Below are positions 8,200 through 16,133 of a DNA stretch of 35,988 nt, in pieces. Positions within the stretch are counted from its first letter, which is position 1. Each line of letters begins with the position of its first letter. Source of the stretch: Planctomycetota bacterium (GTDB taxonomy: Bacteria > Planctomycetota > UBA1135 > UBA2386); contig NYVR01000138.1 of assembly GCA_002684655.1 (NCBI GenBank), forward strand, positions 1 to 35,988, written 5' to 3'. Under the pieces are notes generated by a model. That model had not been told where the DNA came from. It made no database searches and saw only the letters and a program-made list of their open reading frames with translations. The translations under genes were made by a program, and so were the position numbers.

Positions 8200-8976
8200 A
8201 TGGAATCCGTCAACGAGATCAAGGAACAGCTATCGGCGCGATCACGCACCGCGACGCTCGACGAGCTCGCTAGCGAAGGTCGCAGGCGCGTTCGCCTGAT
8301 CCGTGCTGAGCACGTCGCGCAAATGGTCCGCGAAGCCGTCAACGTCGCGGTTGAAGGATCGGGGCTGCTAGAGCCCGCCCAGGTGGAGGCGCTCGTCGCC
8401 AAGAGCCGTCACGAGTTTCAGGCGGCGCTCCGAGAGCGCGAGCACGAGCTGGAGGGCGCGCGCCGTAAAGAGGCGGAGCTCCAAGAGACGGAGCGGGAGT
8501 TGGCCGACCTGAAGGCTCGTTTTGTCGAGATGACTCAGAAGCTGGCGACGGCGCGGTCGGAGCTGCAGCAGGCACACGACGAGCTCGACGCCGCGCGTGA
8601 AGCGCAGCCGCCGCAGCAAGCGACCGTGTCGGCCGATCAGTTGACGCCGCTGGTGCAGGAGTTGGCAGAGCTGAAAGCCAGCATGGCGAATCAGCAGGGT
8701 GCGTCGGCTCCGGGGGCGCAAGGCACGGTCGACTTCGAAGCAGCGATCAACAAGTTGGCAGGGTCGCTTAATGAGCGGCTCGACACCTTCGGCAAGAAGA
8801 TGGGGGTCAGCGCGGCCGTCGGCGGCGACAACCCGGTCGATCTCGGCGGCATGTTCCGCGAGGAGATCGATAAGGACCTCGAGTCGAACATGCAGAACAT
8901 CCAGCCCAAGCAAAAGGCAGCCGGCGGCATCGCTGGCAACCTCGCCAAGCTCAAGAAACTAAAGGGTGGCGGCTGA
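8200..8976 (+). CDS. Coiled-coil protein paired with an actin-like gene
   Basis: A 258-residue soluble, highly charged protein of no family I recognise. The N-terminal 60 residues are helical and basic (RRRVRLIRAEHVAQMVREAV). Residues about 75-140 are a strong heptad coiled coil rich in Glu, Arg and Leu (for example REREHELEGARRKEAEL). A Gln/Pro/Ala linker follows, then a helical region (INKLAGSLNERLDTFGKKMG) and a conserved-looking tail with GGMFREEIDKDLESNMQN and a basic Gly-ending LAKLKKLKGGG. ATG 8200 is preferred over GTG 8167. Only 54 nt separate it from the actin-like gene with no terminator between, so it may be an adaptor, nucleator or bundler of that filament. That role is inferred only from context. 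Confidence 0.8.
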   Translation: MESVNEIKEQLSARSRTATLDELASEGRRRVRLIRAEHVAQMVREAVNVAVEGSGLLEPAQVEALVAKSRHEFQAALREREHELEGARRKEAELQETERELADLKARFVEMTQKLATARSELQQAHDELDAAREAQPPQQATVSADQLTPLVQELAELKASMANQQGASAPGAQGTVDFEAAINKLAGSLNERLDTFGKKMGVSAAVGGDNPVDLGGMFREEIDKDLESNMQNIQPKQKAAGGIAGNLAKLKKLKGGG

Positions 8977-9030
8977 TTCAGAGCGCGCCCGCGGAACCAC
9001 ACGATCACGGAACTTAGAGAGCACGAGAGC

Positions 9031-10074
9031 ATGACCGAGCAAGACGACATCGATCCCAACACTCCCCAGCAAACCGAGACCATCGTCGGCCTTGGCAAGG
9101 GGCTCGACGTAGGCACTGCGAACCTCGCCGCCGCGGTCCAGAACGACGAAGGTGGCCTGACGGTCAACGTCGAGCGCAACGCGTTCCTGGACATCCCGAG
9201 CGACGTCTACAGCAAGAACATGCTGAGCAAGCTGAAGGTGCCCTACGTGGTAAATAACGGCAAGCTCGTCGTGATCGGCGAGGCCGCGTTTGAGCTGGCT
9301 AACGTCTTCGGTCGCGAGACGCGTCGGCCGATGGCGGACGGCCTCGTAAGCCCTAACGAGCAGGACGCGCTGCCGATGATGAAGATGATCATCCAGAAGA
9401 TCCTCGGCGAGCCGCAACAGGCCGGCGAGAACTGCTACTTCTCCGTGCCTGCGGAGTCATTGGACGTCGACAACAACGTCGTCTATCACCAAGGTCTCTT
9501 TGAGAGCCTCATCAACAAGCTCGGATACGAAGCGCACGCTATTAACGAGGCGCACGCGGTTGTCTTCTCGGAGCTCGCTGAGAACGATTTCACCGGCATC
9601 GGCCTGTCGTTCGGTGGCGGTATGGCAAACGCCTGCATCGCCTACAAGTCGATCCCGTGCCTCTCGTTCTCGGTCGCTCGCGGCGGCGACTGGATCGACA
9701 AGAACGTCGCCAACGTGTTGGGCGTGCCTTGCAGCAAGGCGACGGCGATCAAGGAGCGCGGCATCGACATCCGCGACCCGAAGAACCGCGAGGAGGAGGC
9801 TGTCGCGATCTATTATCGCAGCCTGATCAACTACGTCCTCGAGAACATCAAGTCGCGCTTCGAGTCCGGTCAAAACATGCCGAGCTTCAGTGAGCCGATC
9901 GACATCGCTTGTGCTGGAGGCACGTCGATGGTGGGCGGCTTCATCGAGGTCTTCCGGGAGGAGTTCGCGAAGATCGACTTCCCGATCCCGATCGGCCGGA
10001 TCTTCCGCAGCGAAGAGGCCCTCACGGCGGTCGCCAAGGGGTGTCTCGTCGCCGCTGCGATCGGCGACGAGTAG
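9031..10074 (+). CDS. Divergent bacterial actin-like ATPase (MreB/ParM/Hsp70 fold)
   Basis: A 347-residue actin-fold protein. Phosphate-1 is GLDVGTANL (residues 24-32). A Glu in INEAHAVVFSE (173) matches the EP-x-AAA position of MreB. Phosphate-2 reads GIGLSFGGGMAN (189-200), ARGGDWIDKNVA follows, and the adenosine motif is DIACAGGTSMVGGF (291-304). In phosphate-2 the normally invariant Asp (DIGGGT in MreB) is Ser193. There is no amphipathic membrane-targeting N-terminus as in MreB or FtsA; the first 16 residues are acidic. It is likely a cytoplasmic cytomotive or scaffolding filament, or a non-polymerising nucleotide switch. It follows the coiled-coil gene and precedes a strong hairpin. The subfamily cannot be assigned by reading alone. 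Confidence 0.82.
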   Translation: MTEQDDIDPNTPQQTETIVGLGKGLDVGTANLAAAVQNDEGGLTVNVERNAFLDIPSDVYSKNMLSKLKVPYVVNNGKLVVIGEAAFELANVFGRETRRPMADGLVSPNEQDALPMMKMIIQKILGEPQQAGENCYFSVPAESLDVDNNVVYHQGLFESLINKLGYEAHAINEAHAVVFSELAENDFTGIGLSFGGGMANACIAYKSIPCLSFSVARGGDWIDKNVANVLGVPCSKATAIKERGIDIRDPKNREEEAVAIYYRSLINYVLENIKSRFESGQNMPSFSEPIDIACAGGTSMVGGFIEVFREEFAKIDFPIPIGRIFRSEEALTAVAKGCLVAAAIGDE

Positions 10075-10093
10075 TCGCTCCGCGGATGGAGCC

Positions 10094-10148
10094 AACGCGC
10101 AGCGGGCGCGACGAGACCGGGCGGTTCTCGTCGCGCCCGCTGTGCGTT
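10094..10148. terminator. Long bidirectional terminator hairpin
   Basis: Arms 10094-10116 and 10126-10148 are 23 nt each and pair along their whole length with a single G-T wobble, around a 9-nt loop (CCGGGCGGT). It sits between the convergent ends of the actin-like gene (stop at 10074) and the amidase gene (stop at 10160). The terminal AA/TT pairs give only a minimal T-run. The position and symmetry support termination in both directions. Confidence 0.85.
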
Positions 10149-10159
10149 GACCGCCGGCT

Positions 10160-13126
10160 TTAGAGTCGGAGTCGGACCCTGACCCAATTGGTGACGGCGC
10201 GCTCGGCGGCGGGCGCCGGGTCGAACGAAAGCGCGCAGACGAACAGGTCAAGGCCTGACAGCTGCGGTATCGGGGGCGCGATCAGGGCGGGGTTCGCGGC
10301 GCCTGCGGCGTCGAGTATGCCGCTGAAGTTTTGGAATACAGGGCTCGGTGCGAGGCTCGCCTCGAGGATCCCGCCGCTGCGCAGCGGCAGCAGGCTCCCG
10401 GCGGGTAGCAGGATGCCAGGCTGAATGCTCTCGCTGAGCGCGCACAAATACGGAGCCCCGGCGTGCGCCGGTAACGACAGCGCGAAGCTCGCCGGCTGCC
10501 CCATCACGGCCTCCGCGGGGCCGCGGAGCGGGGGGGCATCGAGCAGGAACGCGACGCTCTGCTGCAGCAGCGCGGCCGCGACGTCGTCGTCGCGGATGCT
10601 GTGTAGCGGCAGCCCGAAGACCAGCGCGCGCGCGCCGGATGCAGGGAAGACGGTCTGTATGCCAGCGCTCAGCCCGTTCCCGTAGCGCAAGCAGACCTGC
10701 CCGTTGCTGGTCGCAGGCGCCAGCACGTCGGGGTAGTCGACGTCGTACGTCGGGCCGGACCCGTCGTCGAACGTCGCCGCCGCCATACCAGCGCTGACGG
10801 TGCCCGGCACGCCTGGCTGCAGGGTGTAGGTGCCGGCGTCGTCGGTGACGTATCGCGCCCCGAGCGTGTTGCGGAAGAACCAGCGTTCGTTGGCAGAGCC
10901 GAGCCAGTCGAGATCCCAGCCGACCTCGGCGCCGGCGATCAGCAAGGAGCCGCCGGCGTTGAGGTAGGTCGACACCAAGAACTGCTCGAAGCTGTCGAGC
11001 GTGTCGTCCTCCGAGCTCTCTTCGCCGAGGCTCCAGACCACGGCTTGATATGACGTCAGGGCGACGCGGCCGAGCTTTATGGCCTCGTTGCTAGCGGCGT
11101 CGAATCCGAGCGAGGTGTGGGCGTCGCGGCGCAGCGCGGCGCCGAGGCGCGCGAGGTAGTCCCGCGTGTTCTCTGGTCGCTTGACCGCCTTGCCGAGGCG
11201 GTCGAAGGCCTGGACGAGCAGCGCCTGAGCGACGCCGAGGTGGTCCGTGCCAGCGGTGAGCACTTCGGTCGGGAACGACCGACCGGTCTGATTCCACGCG
11301 CGCACCCGGAACGAGCGCTGGCTGTGGTGGGGCAGCGGTCCGGTCGACCAGCTGGTCGCGGCGACGTTCGCCACTTCGGAGAACCCTTTGCCGTCGACGG
11401 ACTGCTCGACAGTGTAAAAGTTGGCGCCTGCGGCTGCGTCCCAGGCGACCAGGAGCCCGCGAGCGCCGTCCTGGGTGACGCGGAGCGCAGGCGGCGGCTC
11501 CGGCGGGAACGGCGAGAGCGGTGAGAAGTGGCGCAGCAGGCCGCGCGCGTAGGCGCGCGCGGCGATGTAGCGAAACTCTGGGTCGTGCAGGGCCTCGTGG
11601 TCCGGGGATCCAGCCGTGTCGTGGAACGCGAGCTCGACGAGCACCCCAGGCATCGTGCTCAAGAGCCTCAGCTCGCCGAAGTTCGCCTGCTTCTGGCCGC
11701 GATCGACCCAGTTGGGGCTCCATTCGGCGCGCAGGTCGGCGATCAACTGTGTGTGCACCGCTTGGCTGAGGCTCGCGGACCCTTGCGTCGCGCCGCCCGA
11801 GTAGATGAAGGTGTCGGTGCCGGCGCCGCCGCCAGCGTTGGTGTGCAGCGAGATGAAGGCGTCGGCGGTGCGCCACTCGGCGTAGCGCGGGCGCGCGGTC
11901 ACGTCATCGCTGCTGTCCTGCGTCCCCGAAGACGCGTCGTAGACGGTCGGCGGCGCACCTGCGTATTGGGCCCAGTAGCGCGCGCATTCTCGCCAACGTT
12001 CCTGCATCGAAGTCGCGCCGCCGCGCGCGATAGAGCCGAGGCCGCCGCCGAGGCGGACGGCGTCGGCGATAACCACGCCCGGGCTCGGGGAGCGGTTGCT
12101 CAACGTCACTGCGGCGCCCTGTTGCGAGGAGAACCAGTAGTTGCCCAGGTGCGCCCAGGTCAGGTTGTCGACGGTCTGGTCGACCGTGACCTCGTCGACG
12201 CCGCCGCTGTGGCGCACCCGATAGATCGCTTCGGGCGTTCGGTTGCTGCTCGCGCGGAACCACGCGAAGACCGGGTAGAAGCCGTCCTTTTGGACGGGGA
12301 TCGACCACGTCGCCGTCGCGGACTCGGTCAACGGGTCGGTGGTCGCGAATCGATAGGTCGAGTTCTGGAACCCCGAGGACGTCGACAGCCCCCAGCTGCC
12401 AGTCTCGCTGTAAGCGGGCGCGCCTGCGTCGTTGTCCAACAGGCCGTCCACGCGTTGTTCGCCCGGTTCGCGGCAGAAGATGACGTCGGCGCCCATGTTG
12501 CGCAGCAAGGGTGCGAGGTAGCGGTTGGCGATCTCGGCCGTGTGAATGTCTTCGATCAGTCCGCCGATTTCGCCGCGTTGGGTCGTCCAGCCGAGCGAGC
12601 TGTGCCAGTAGTAGCCGTGACCCGGGGAGAGCGCGATGCGCTTCCCCGACAGCGTCCCAAAGGGCGCGACCAGGCTTGCGAGCGGAGCCGCCGGCGCCGC
12701 GAGCGGCGCCGGTGGTCGCCCCAAGGCGACCCCCAGCTCGACGACGGTGCCGTCGCGTCGCTGGACGAACAACTCGCACGCTTCGATGCCCGGAGCGGAG
12801 AGCACGGTCTTGTCGATCTGCTCGACTGCGTGCTCAAGGTCGCACGCTGTGCCCGCGTTGAGGAAGGCGTCGTTGAGGGTGACTTGGACGTTGCTTCCCG
12901 ATCGCCTGCAGGTGACGACCGCGGTCCCTGGCGGCAGGTGGCTGCGGATTCCTGCGGCGCGCTGCGCCGACGTTGGTCCGGCGCACAGGTGCTGCACAGC
13001 CGCGGCGACGTCATTGTGCGTTGGGCCGGTCGCTACGAGGTTCTTATCGCGGAAGAACAGCGTTTGCTGAGCCGTCGCCGCGGCAGTCGCGACGATCGCC
13101 GCAGTCAGCATCCGGATCACGCACAT
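10160..13126 (-). CDS. Multidomain N-acetylmuramoyl-L-alanine amidase
   Basis: A 988-residue secreted peptidoglycan amidase that cuts the MurNAc-L-Ala bond. A short signal peptide (cleavage near ATA-QQ, residue 19) is followed by a GerMN-like domain (about 22-135, with LPPGTAV and VTLNDAFLNAG). The Amidase_3 domain starts near 160: SPGHG gives Zn ligand His170, GGLIED gives Glu192, ISLHTNAG gives His428 and VELAFHD gives catalytic Glu499. About 130 residues (230-360) interrupt it with a golvesin/xanthan-lyase-like beta domain (YRVRHSGGVDEVTVDQT, LGNYWF, IADAVRLGG). A fibronectin type III-like domain (about 545-625) and a ThuA/GATase-like region (about 630-830) follow, then a Pro/Leu-rich tail. 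The ATG is preceded by TATGCT 6 nt upstream. Confidence 0.88.
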   Translation of the reverse strand: MCVIRMLTAAIVATAAATAQQTLFFRDKNLVATGPTHNDVAAAVQHLCAGPTSAQRAAGIRSHLPPGTAVVTCRRSGSNVQVTLNDAFLNAGTACDLEHAVEQIDKTVLSAPGIEACELFVQRRDGTVVELGVALGRPPAPLAAPAAPLASLVAPFGTLSGKRIALSPGHGYYWHSSLGWTTQRGEIGGLIEDIHTAEIANRYLAPLLRNMGADVIFCREPGEQRVDGLLDNDAGAPAYSETGSWGLSTSSGFQNSTYRFATTDPLTESATATWSIPVQKDGFYPVFAWFRASSNRTPEAIYRVRHSGGVDEVTVDQTVDNLTWAHLGNYWFSSQQGAAVTLSNRSPSPGVVIADAVRLGGGLGSIARGGATSMQERWRECARYWAQYAGAPPTVYDASSGTQDSSDDVTARPRYAEWRTADAFISLHTNAGGGAGTDTFIYSGGATQGSASLSQAVHTQLIADLRAEWSPNWVDRGQKQANFGELRLLSTMPGVLVELAFHDTAGSPDHEALHDPEFRYIAARAYARGLLRHFSPLSPFPPEPPPALRVTQDGARGLLVAWDAAAGANFYTVEQSVDGKGFSEVANVAATSWSTGPLPHHSQRSFRVRAWNQTGRSFPTEVLTAGTDHLGVAQALLVQAFDRLGKAVKRPENTRDYLARLGAALRRDAHTSLGFDAASNEAIKLGRVALTSYQAVVWSLGEESSEDDTLDSFEQFLVSTYLNAGGSLLIAGAEVGWDLDWLGSANERWFFRNTLGARYVTDDAGTYTLQPGVPGTVSAGMAAATFDDGSGPTYDVDYPDVLAPATSNGQVCLRYGNGLSAGIQTVFPASGARALVFGLPLHSIRDDDVAAALLQQSVAFLLDAPPLRGPAEAVMGQPASFALSLPAHAGAPYLCALSESIQPGILLPAGSLLPLRSGGILEASLAPSPVFQNFSGILDAAGAANPALIAPPIPQLSGLDLFVCALSFDPAPAAERAVTNWVRVRLRL

Positions 13127-13132
13127 GTCCCC

Positions 13133-13138
13133 AGCATA
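13133..13138 (-). promoter_or_regulatory. Possible -10 element (TATGCT) for the amidase gene
   Basis: Read on the minus strand, TATGCT ends 6 nt before the amidase ATG (13126-13124), with GGGGAC between. A transcript would begin at or very near the start codon. It lies back-to-back with the TAAGCT of the divergent PhyH gene. No -35 resembling TTGACA is seen. Confidence 0.45.
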
Positions 13139-13144
13139 TCTCGG

Positions 13145-13150
13145 TAAGCT
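13145..13150 (+). promoter_or_regulatory. Possible -10 element (TAAGCT) for the PhyH-type gene
   Basis: TAAGCT ends 6 nt before TTG 13157. With the amidase element it forms a compact divergent promoter within 30 bp of intergenic DNA. It also supports the unusual TTG start of the dioxygenase, because an in-frame stop lies at 13151-13153. Confidence 0.42.
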
Positions 13151-13156
13151 TAGGTC

Positions 13157-13933
13157 TTGGCGTGTCCCGACTTCGAACGCGACGGCTTTGTTGGACCATC
13201 GGTGATGTTGTCTTCATCGGAGGTAGAGTCCGTACGGTCGGCGGTCTCCGAGGTGATCGCCGACATCGAGGCGCACCGAGACAGGCTCTACGAAGTAGAG
13301 CAGGCATACACCGAGCGACCGGGTGAGGTCGTCTGCCACTTCCTCGGGGGATTCCGCGTACACCCCGTGCTGCGAGAGCTGATTTTCCATGAGAAGATCA
13401 CCTCGACGTGCGCGGCCTTGCTCGGTGTCGACCGCCTGCGGTTCTGGCACGACCAGGTCTTCGCGAAGCCGCCTCACCACCAGGGCGTCGTTCCCTGGCA
13501 CCAGGATTATTCGTATTGGCAGCGGACAACCCCGGCGCGACACATTACGTGCAACCTGCTCCTCGACGACAGCGACGAGGAGTCAGGGTGTATCCAGTTC
13601 GTGCCAGGGAGCCATCGCTGGCCTCTGCTGCCCAGCCTGCCGTTTGACAGCCCGCTGGAGGCGATCAGGGGGCACCTCTCTGCGGGCGCGCGCTTTGCGG
13701 CCCACGCGGTCCCCGTGGCTGCGGGGAGCGCGACGTTCCACCACAGCCACACGCTGCACGGCAGTGACCGCAACCGCAGCGATCGGTGGCGGCGCGCCGT
13801 CGTCCTCAACTATATGGACGCTGAGGTCCGCGTCGCGGACGACTCACAGCCGCTGCTGCGTGGCGTTCCGCACATTCCGGAAGGCGCGTTGGTCCAGGGG
13901 GAGGACTTCCCAGTCGTCTTCGAGCGCAGCTAA
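13157..13933 (+). CDS. Phytanoyl-CoA dioxygenase (PhyH) family protein
   Basis: A 258-residue Fe(II)/2-oxoglutarate-dependent oxygenase of the PhyH superfamily, which hydroxylates or halogenates small molecules and acyl-CoAs. The iron triad is visible: His115 and Asp117 in WHQDYSYW, and distal His201 in HTLHGSD. Arg near 210-213 (DRWRRAV) is the likely 2-oxoglutarate anchor. SGCIQFVPGSHRW is a family hallmark. The N-terminal FERDGFV is the usual PhyH opening and supports the TTG start, since the next in-frame ATG (13205) would remove it. It is divergent from the amidase. The substrate is unknown, and no biosynthetic partners lie next to it. Confidence 0.9.
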   Translation: MACPDFERDGFVGPSVMLSSSEVESVRSAVSEVIADIEAHRDRLYEVEQAYTERPGEVVCHFLGGFRVHPVLRELIFHEKITSTCAALLGVDRLRFWHDQVFAKPPHHQGVVPWHQDYSYWQRTTPARHITCNLLLDDSDEESGCIQFVPGSHRWPLLPSLPFDSPLEAIRGHLSAGARFAAHAVPVAAGSATFHHSHTLHGSDRNRSDRWRRAVVLNYMDAEVRVADDSQPLLRGVPHIPEGALVQGEDFPVVFERS

Positions 13934-13954
13934 GCCGAAGACCGCCTGCGCCTT

Positions 13955-14398
13955 CTAGGCTGGCAGGACCTGCAGCAGCCTCCGCAAGAACAAGCAATAG
14001 CTCGCGCCAAAGGCGCAGGCGACGTGCCACAGTGTTCTTAGGCCCCAGGAGACCTCGGTCGGGAAGTAGCGAGGGGTGATCCACTCGAGCAAGCCGCCCG
14101 CGACCGCCATGACCCCAGCCACGATCGACGCGACCAGAGCCGCGAGCGGGATCGCGCGCGCGCCCTCGGGCATCGGCGGCAAGGGCCTGCGCCGCTGCAT
14201 GCGGTTGCCGACGACCTGCATCGCGAACGCGAGCGCCACGAGCGACAACCACTGGATCGGCTCCAGGCTGTAGTCACGGAACCCCGCGACCCCGGCTACC
14301 CAGAGGACGGCGATCGCCAGCGGCACCAACCCTAGGATACGATCGAAAGGTTGGGGGAGCCCGCGAGGGCTCTTGGGTGAGGCGGGAGGCGTGGCCAC
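13955..14398 (-). CDS. Small four-helix membrane protein, unknown function
   Basis: A 147-residue protein with four clear hydrophobic helices at about 20-40, 47-65, 82-106 and 118-140, and a basic loop (NRMQRRRPLPP) after helix 2 that is probably cytoplasmic. No family is recognised and no catalytic motif is visible. It starts at GTG 14398, four nt after the stop of the upstream YedF-like gene, so the two probably share a transcript. It is convergent with the PhyH gene, with 21 nt between stops and no room for an obvious terminator. Confidence 0.7.
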   Translation of the reverse strand: MATPPASPKSPRGLPQPFDRILGLVPLAIAVLWVAGVAGFRDYSLEPIQWLSLVALAFAMQVVGNRMQRRRPLPPMPEGARAIPLAALVASIVAGVMAVAGGLLEWITPRYFPTEVSWGLRTLWHVACAFGASYCLFLRRLLQVLPA

Positions 14399-14402
14399 GA
14401 GA

Positions 14403-14729
14403 TCAAATGGTGATGACCTTAGCGGCGCGGTCGAGCTCGCGGATGATGGTGTCCATATCGGAGACCTGACCGACCGCTGGCGTGATGCCGTAGTGCTCTA
14501 GGCAGGTGCCGCACGGGACCACGTCGACGCCGCCCTCCTCCAGCATCCTCAACTCGGCGAGCACCGGTGAGCCCTCGGCGACGAGGCGCACCCCGTCGTT
14601 GAAGAGCACGATCGCGGTGAAGTCCTTCATCGCGATCGACTTCTTGAGGAAGGTGCCCAGGACCTTCTGCCCTAGCCCTTGGTCCCCGTGTCCCATCTGG
14701 TCCTTGTTCAAGACGACGATCGTGTCCAT
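14403..14729 (-). CDS. YedF/DsrE-like sulfur-relay domain protein
   Basis: A 108-residue DsrE/F-fold protein that resembles the C-terminal half of the YedF family linked to sulfur and selenium handling. Family features are GQKVLGTFLK near residue 20, VLFNDGVRLV, SPVLAELRMLEEGGV, and the cysteine motif CGTCLEHYG with Cys73 and Cys76. Typical YedF proteins also have an N-terminal SirA/TusA domain; it is absent here and no TusA gene is adjacent. It may accept or carry sulfane sulfur, or act structurally. It is followed by the 4-TM gene and is divergent from purD across 77 bp. Confidence 0.8.
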   Translation of the reverse strand: MDTIVVLNKDQMGHGDQGLGQKVLGTFLKKSIAMKDFTAIVLFNDGVRLVAEGSPVLAELRMLEEGGVDVVPCGTCLEHYGITPAVGQVSDMDTIIRELDRAAKVITI

Positions 14730-14790
14730 GCCGTAAATCGTGCCTGCGCGTCGCGTCGGCGAAAGCCTTTTATGCGTCTCTTCCGTCGCG

Positions 14791-14796
14791 TAGCTT
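14791..14796 (+). promoter_or_regulatory. Possible -10 element (TAGCTT) for purD
   Basis: TAGCTT ends 10 nt before ATG 14807, with no purine-rich ribosome-binding site between. It fits the TANNNT pattern seen before other starts here, although the spacing is at the long end. Confidence 0.33.
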
Positions 14797-14806
14797 GCCT
14801 AGATCG

Positions 14807-16072
14807 ATGAAAGTCCTCGTTGTCGGATCGGGTGGTAGAGAGCACGCGCTTGCCTGGAAGATCCAGCAGTCGCCGCTCGTTGACCGTGTTTATGTGGCGC
14901 CTGGGAATCCGGGGACCGAGCTGGTCGCCGAGAACGTGCCCATCGCCGTTGACGACCTCGAAGGGCTGGTCAAGTTCGCCGTCGACGAGCAGATAGACCT
15001 GACGGTCGTTGGGCCCGAGGCGCCGCTGTGCGCGGGGATCGTCGACCTCTTTCGCGAGCGCGGTCGCCTTTGTTTCGGGCCAGACAAAGCCGCAGCGGAG
15101 CTTGAAGGCAGCAAGGCGTTCGCGCGCAAGATCTGCACAGACCACAGGATCCCTGGTCCTCAGTGGTGGGCTTATGAGAACCTCGCCATGGCGCGTGCGT
15201 TCTTGGAGTCGCGCCCCGACGGCCCGATCGTCGTCAAGGCCTCGGGTCTCGCCGCGGGTAAGGGCGTCGCTGTGTGTAAAGACAACGATGAGGCGCGCGC
15301 CGCGGTCGCAGAGTGCTTCGACGGCCGCTTCGGCGACGCAGGCAGCGTCGTGCTGTTCGAAGAGTGCCTGGCAGGTCCAGAGGTCTCACTGATCACGATC
15401 ACCGACGGTGAGACGATCGTGCCGCTCGAGCCTGCGCGCGATCACAAGCCGGTTGGCGAGGGAGACACCGGGCCCAACACGGGCGGGATGGGGGTTATCA
15501 CGCCGGTGCCGTTGATGCCGCGTGTGGCTGCTCAGGTTGAGTCGCAGGTTGTCTTCCCGACGGTGCACGCGATGAACCGTGAGGGTCGCCGCTACCGCGG
15601 CTTCCTCTACGCCGGCCTGATGCTTACGGCCAATGGTCCCAAGGTGCTCGAGTATAATTGCCGGATGGGCGACCCGGAGACGCAGCCGCTGTTGATGCGG
15701 CTGAAGAGCGACATCGTCCCGCTGCTGCTGGCCACCGCGGAGGGCAAGCTCGAGACGGTCGAAGCGCCCGTTTGGGACCCGCGCGTCGCCGTCTGCGTCG
15801 TGGCGTGCAGCGGCGGGTATCCAGGGGCTTATAAGTCGGGCGTGCCGATCTTTGGTCTCGAGAAGCTGGATCTCGGTGACGATCTGCAGGTGTTCCACGC
15901 AGGCACCAAGCGCTCAGCGCAGGGAGATTTGCAGACCGCAGGCGGTCGCGTTCTGGCGGTGACGGCGCTTGGAGAGGACGCTGAGAAGGCGCGTGAACGC
16001 GCCTACGCAGCGATCGCCCATGTGGAGTTCGATGGGGCGCACTACCGCCGGGACATCGGCACGGCGCGGTAG
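14807..16072 (+). CDS. purD: Phosphoribosylamine-glycine ligase (GAR synthetase)
   Basis: PurD catalyses step two of purine synthesis, joining glycine to phosphoribosylamine with ATP. The 421-residue protein is of standard length. It opens with [19 protein letters not shown] and carries [11 protein letters not shown], the ATP-grasp segment [27 protein letters not shown], the purine-synthesis loop [12 protein letters not shown], and [17 protein letters not shown] with the metal-binding Glu/Asn region. ATG 14807 is preferred over TTG 14795 because MKVLVVG is the canonical start. purL and purQ lie 2 kb downstream on the opposite strand, so the purine genes are near each other but not one operon. 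Confidence 0.97.
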   Translation: MKVLVVGSGGREHALAWKIQQSPLVDRVYVAPGNPGTELVAENVPIAVDDLEGLVKFAVDEQIDLTVVGPEAPLCAGIVDLFRERGRLCFGPDKAAAELEGSKAFARKICTDHRIPGPQWWAYENLAMARAFLESRPDGPIVVKASGLAAGKGVAVCKDNDEARAAVAECFDGRFGDAGSVVLFEECLAGPEVSLITITDGETIVPLEPARDHKPVGEGDTGPNTGGMGVITPVPLMPRVAAQVESQVVFPTVHAMNREGRRYRGFLYAGLMLTANGPKVLEYNCRMGDPETQPLLMRLKSDIVPLLLATAEGKLETVEAPVWDPRVAVCVVACSGGYPGAYKSGVPIFGLEKLDLGDDLQVFHAGTKRSAQGDLQTAGGRVLAVTALGEDAEKARERAYAAIAHVEFDGAHYRRDIGTAR

Positions 16073-16120
16073 AACGCGGACCTCGGCAATGTCATGTGTG
16101 AGTCATGGAGCGGTTTGGGC

Positions 16121-16126
16121 TATTCT
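16121..16126 (+). promoter_or_regulatory. Possible -10 element (TATTCT) for fur
   Basis: TATTCT ends 7 nt before GTG 16134 and no Shine-Dalgarno sequence intervenes. If used, the fur message would be leaderless. It supports the GTG over the upstream ATG 16089, which would lie before the transcript start. Confidence 0.4.
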
Positions 16127-16133
16127 TGACGTC

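Noticed and set aside
11528..13147. 539-codon plus-strand frame opposite the amidase gene
   Set aside because: No motifs and Arg/Val/Ala-biased composition; the minus strand has a signal peptide and complete amidase active site.
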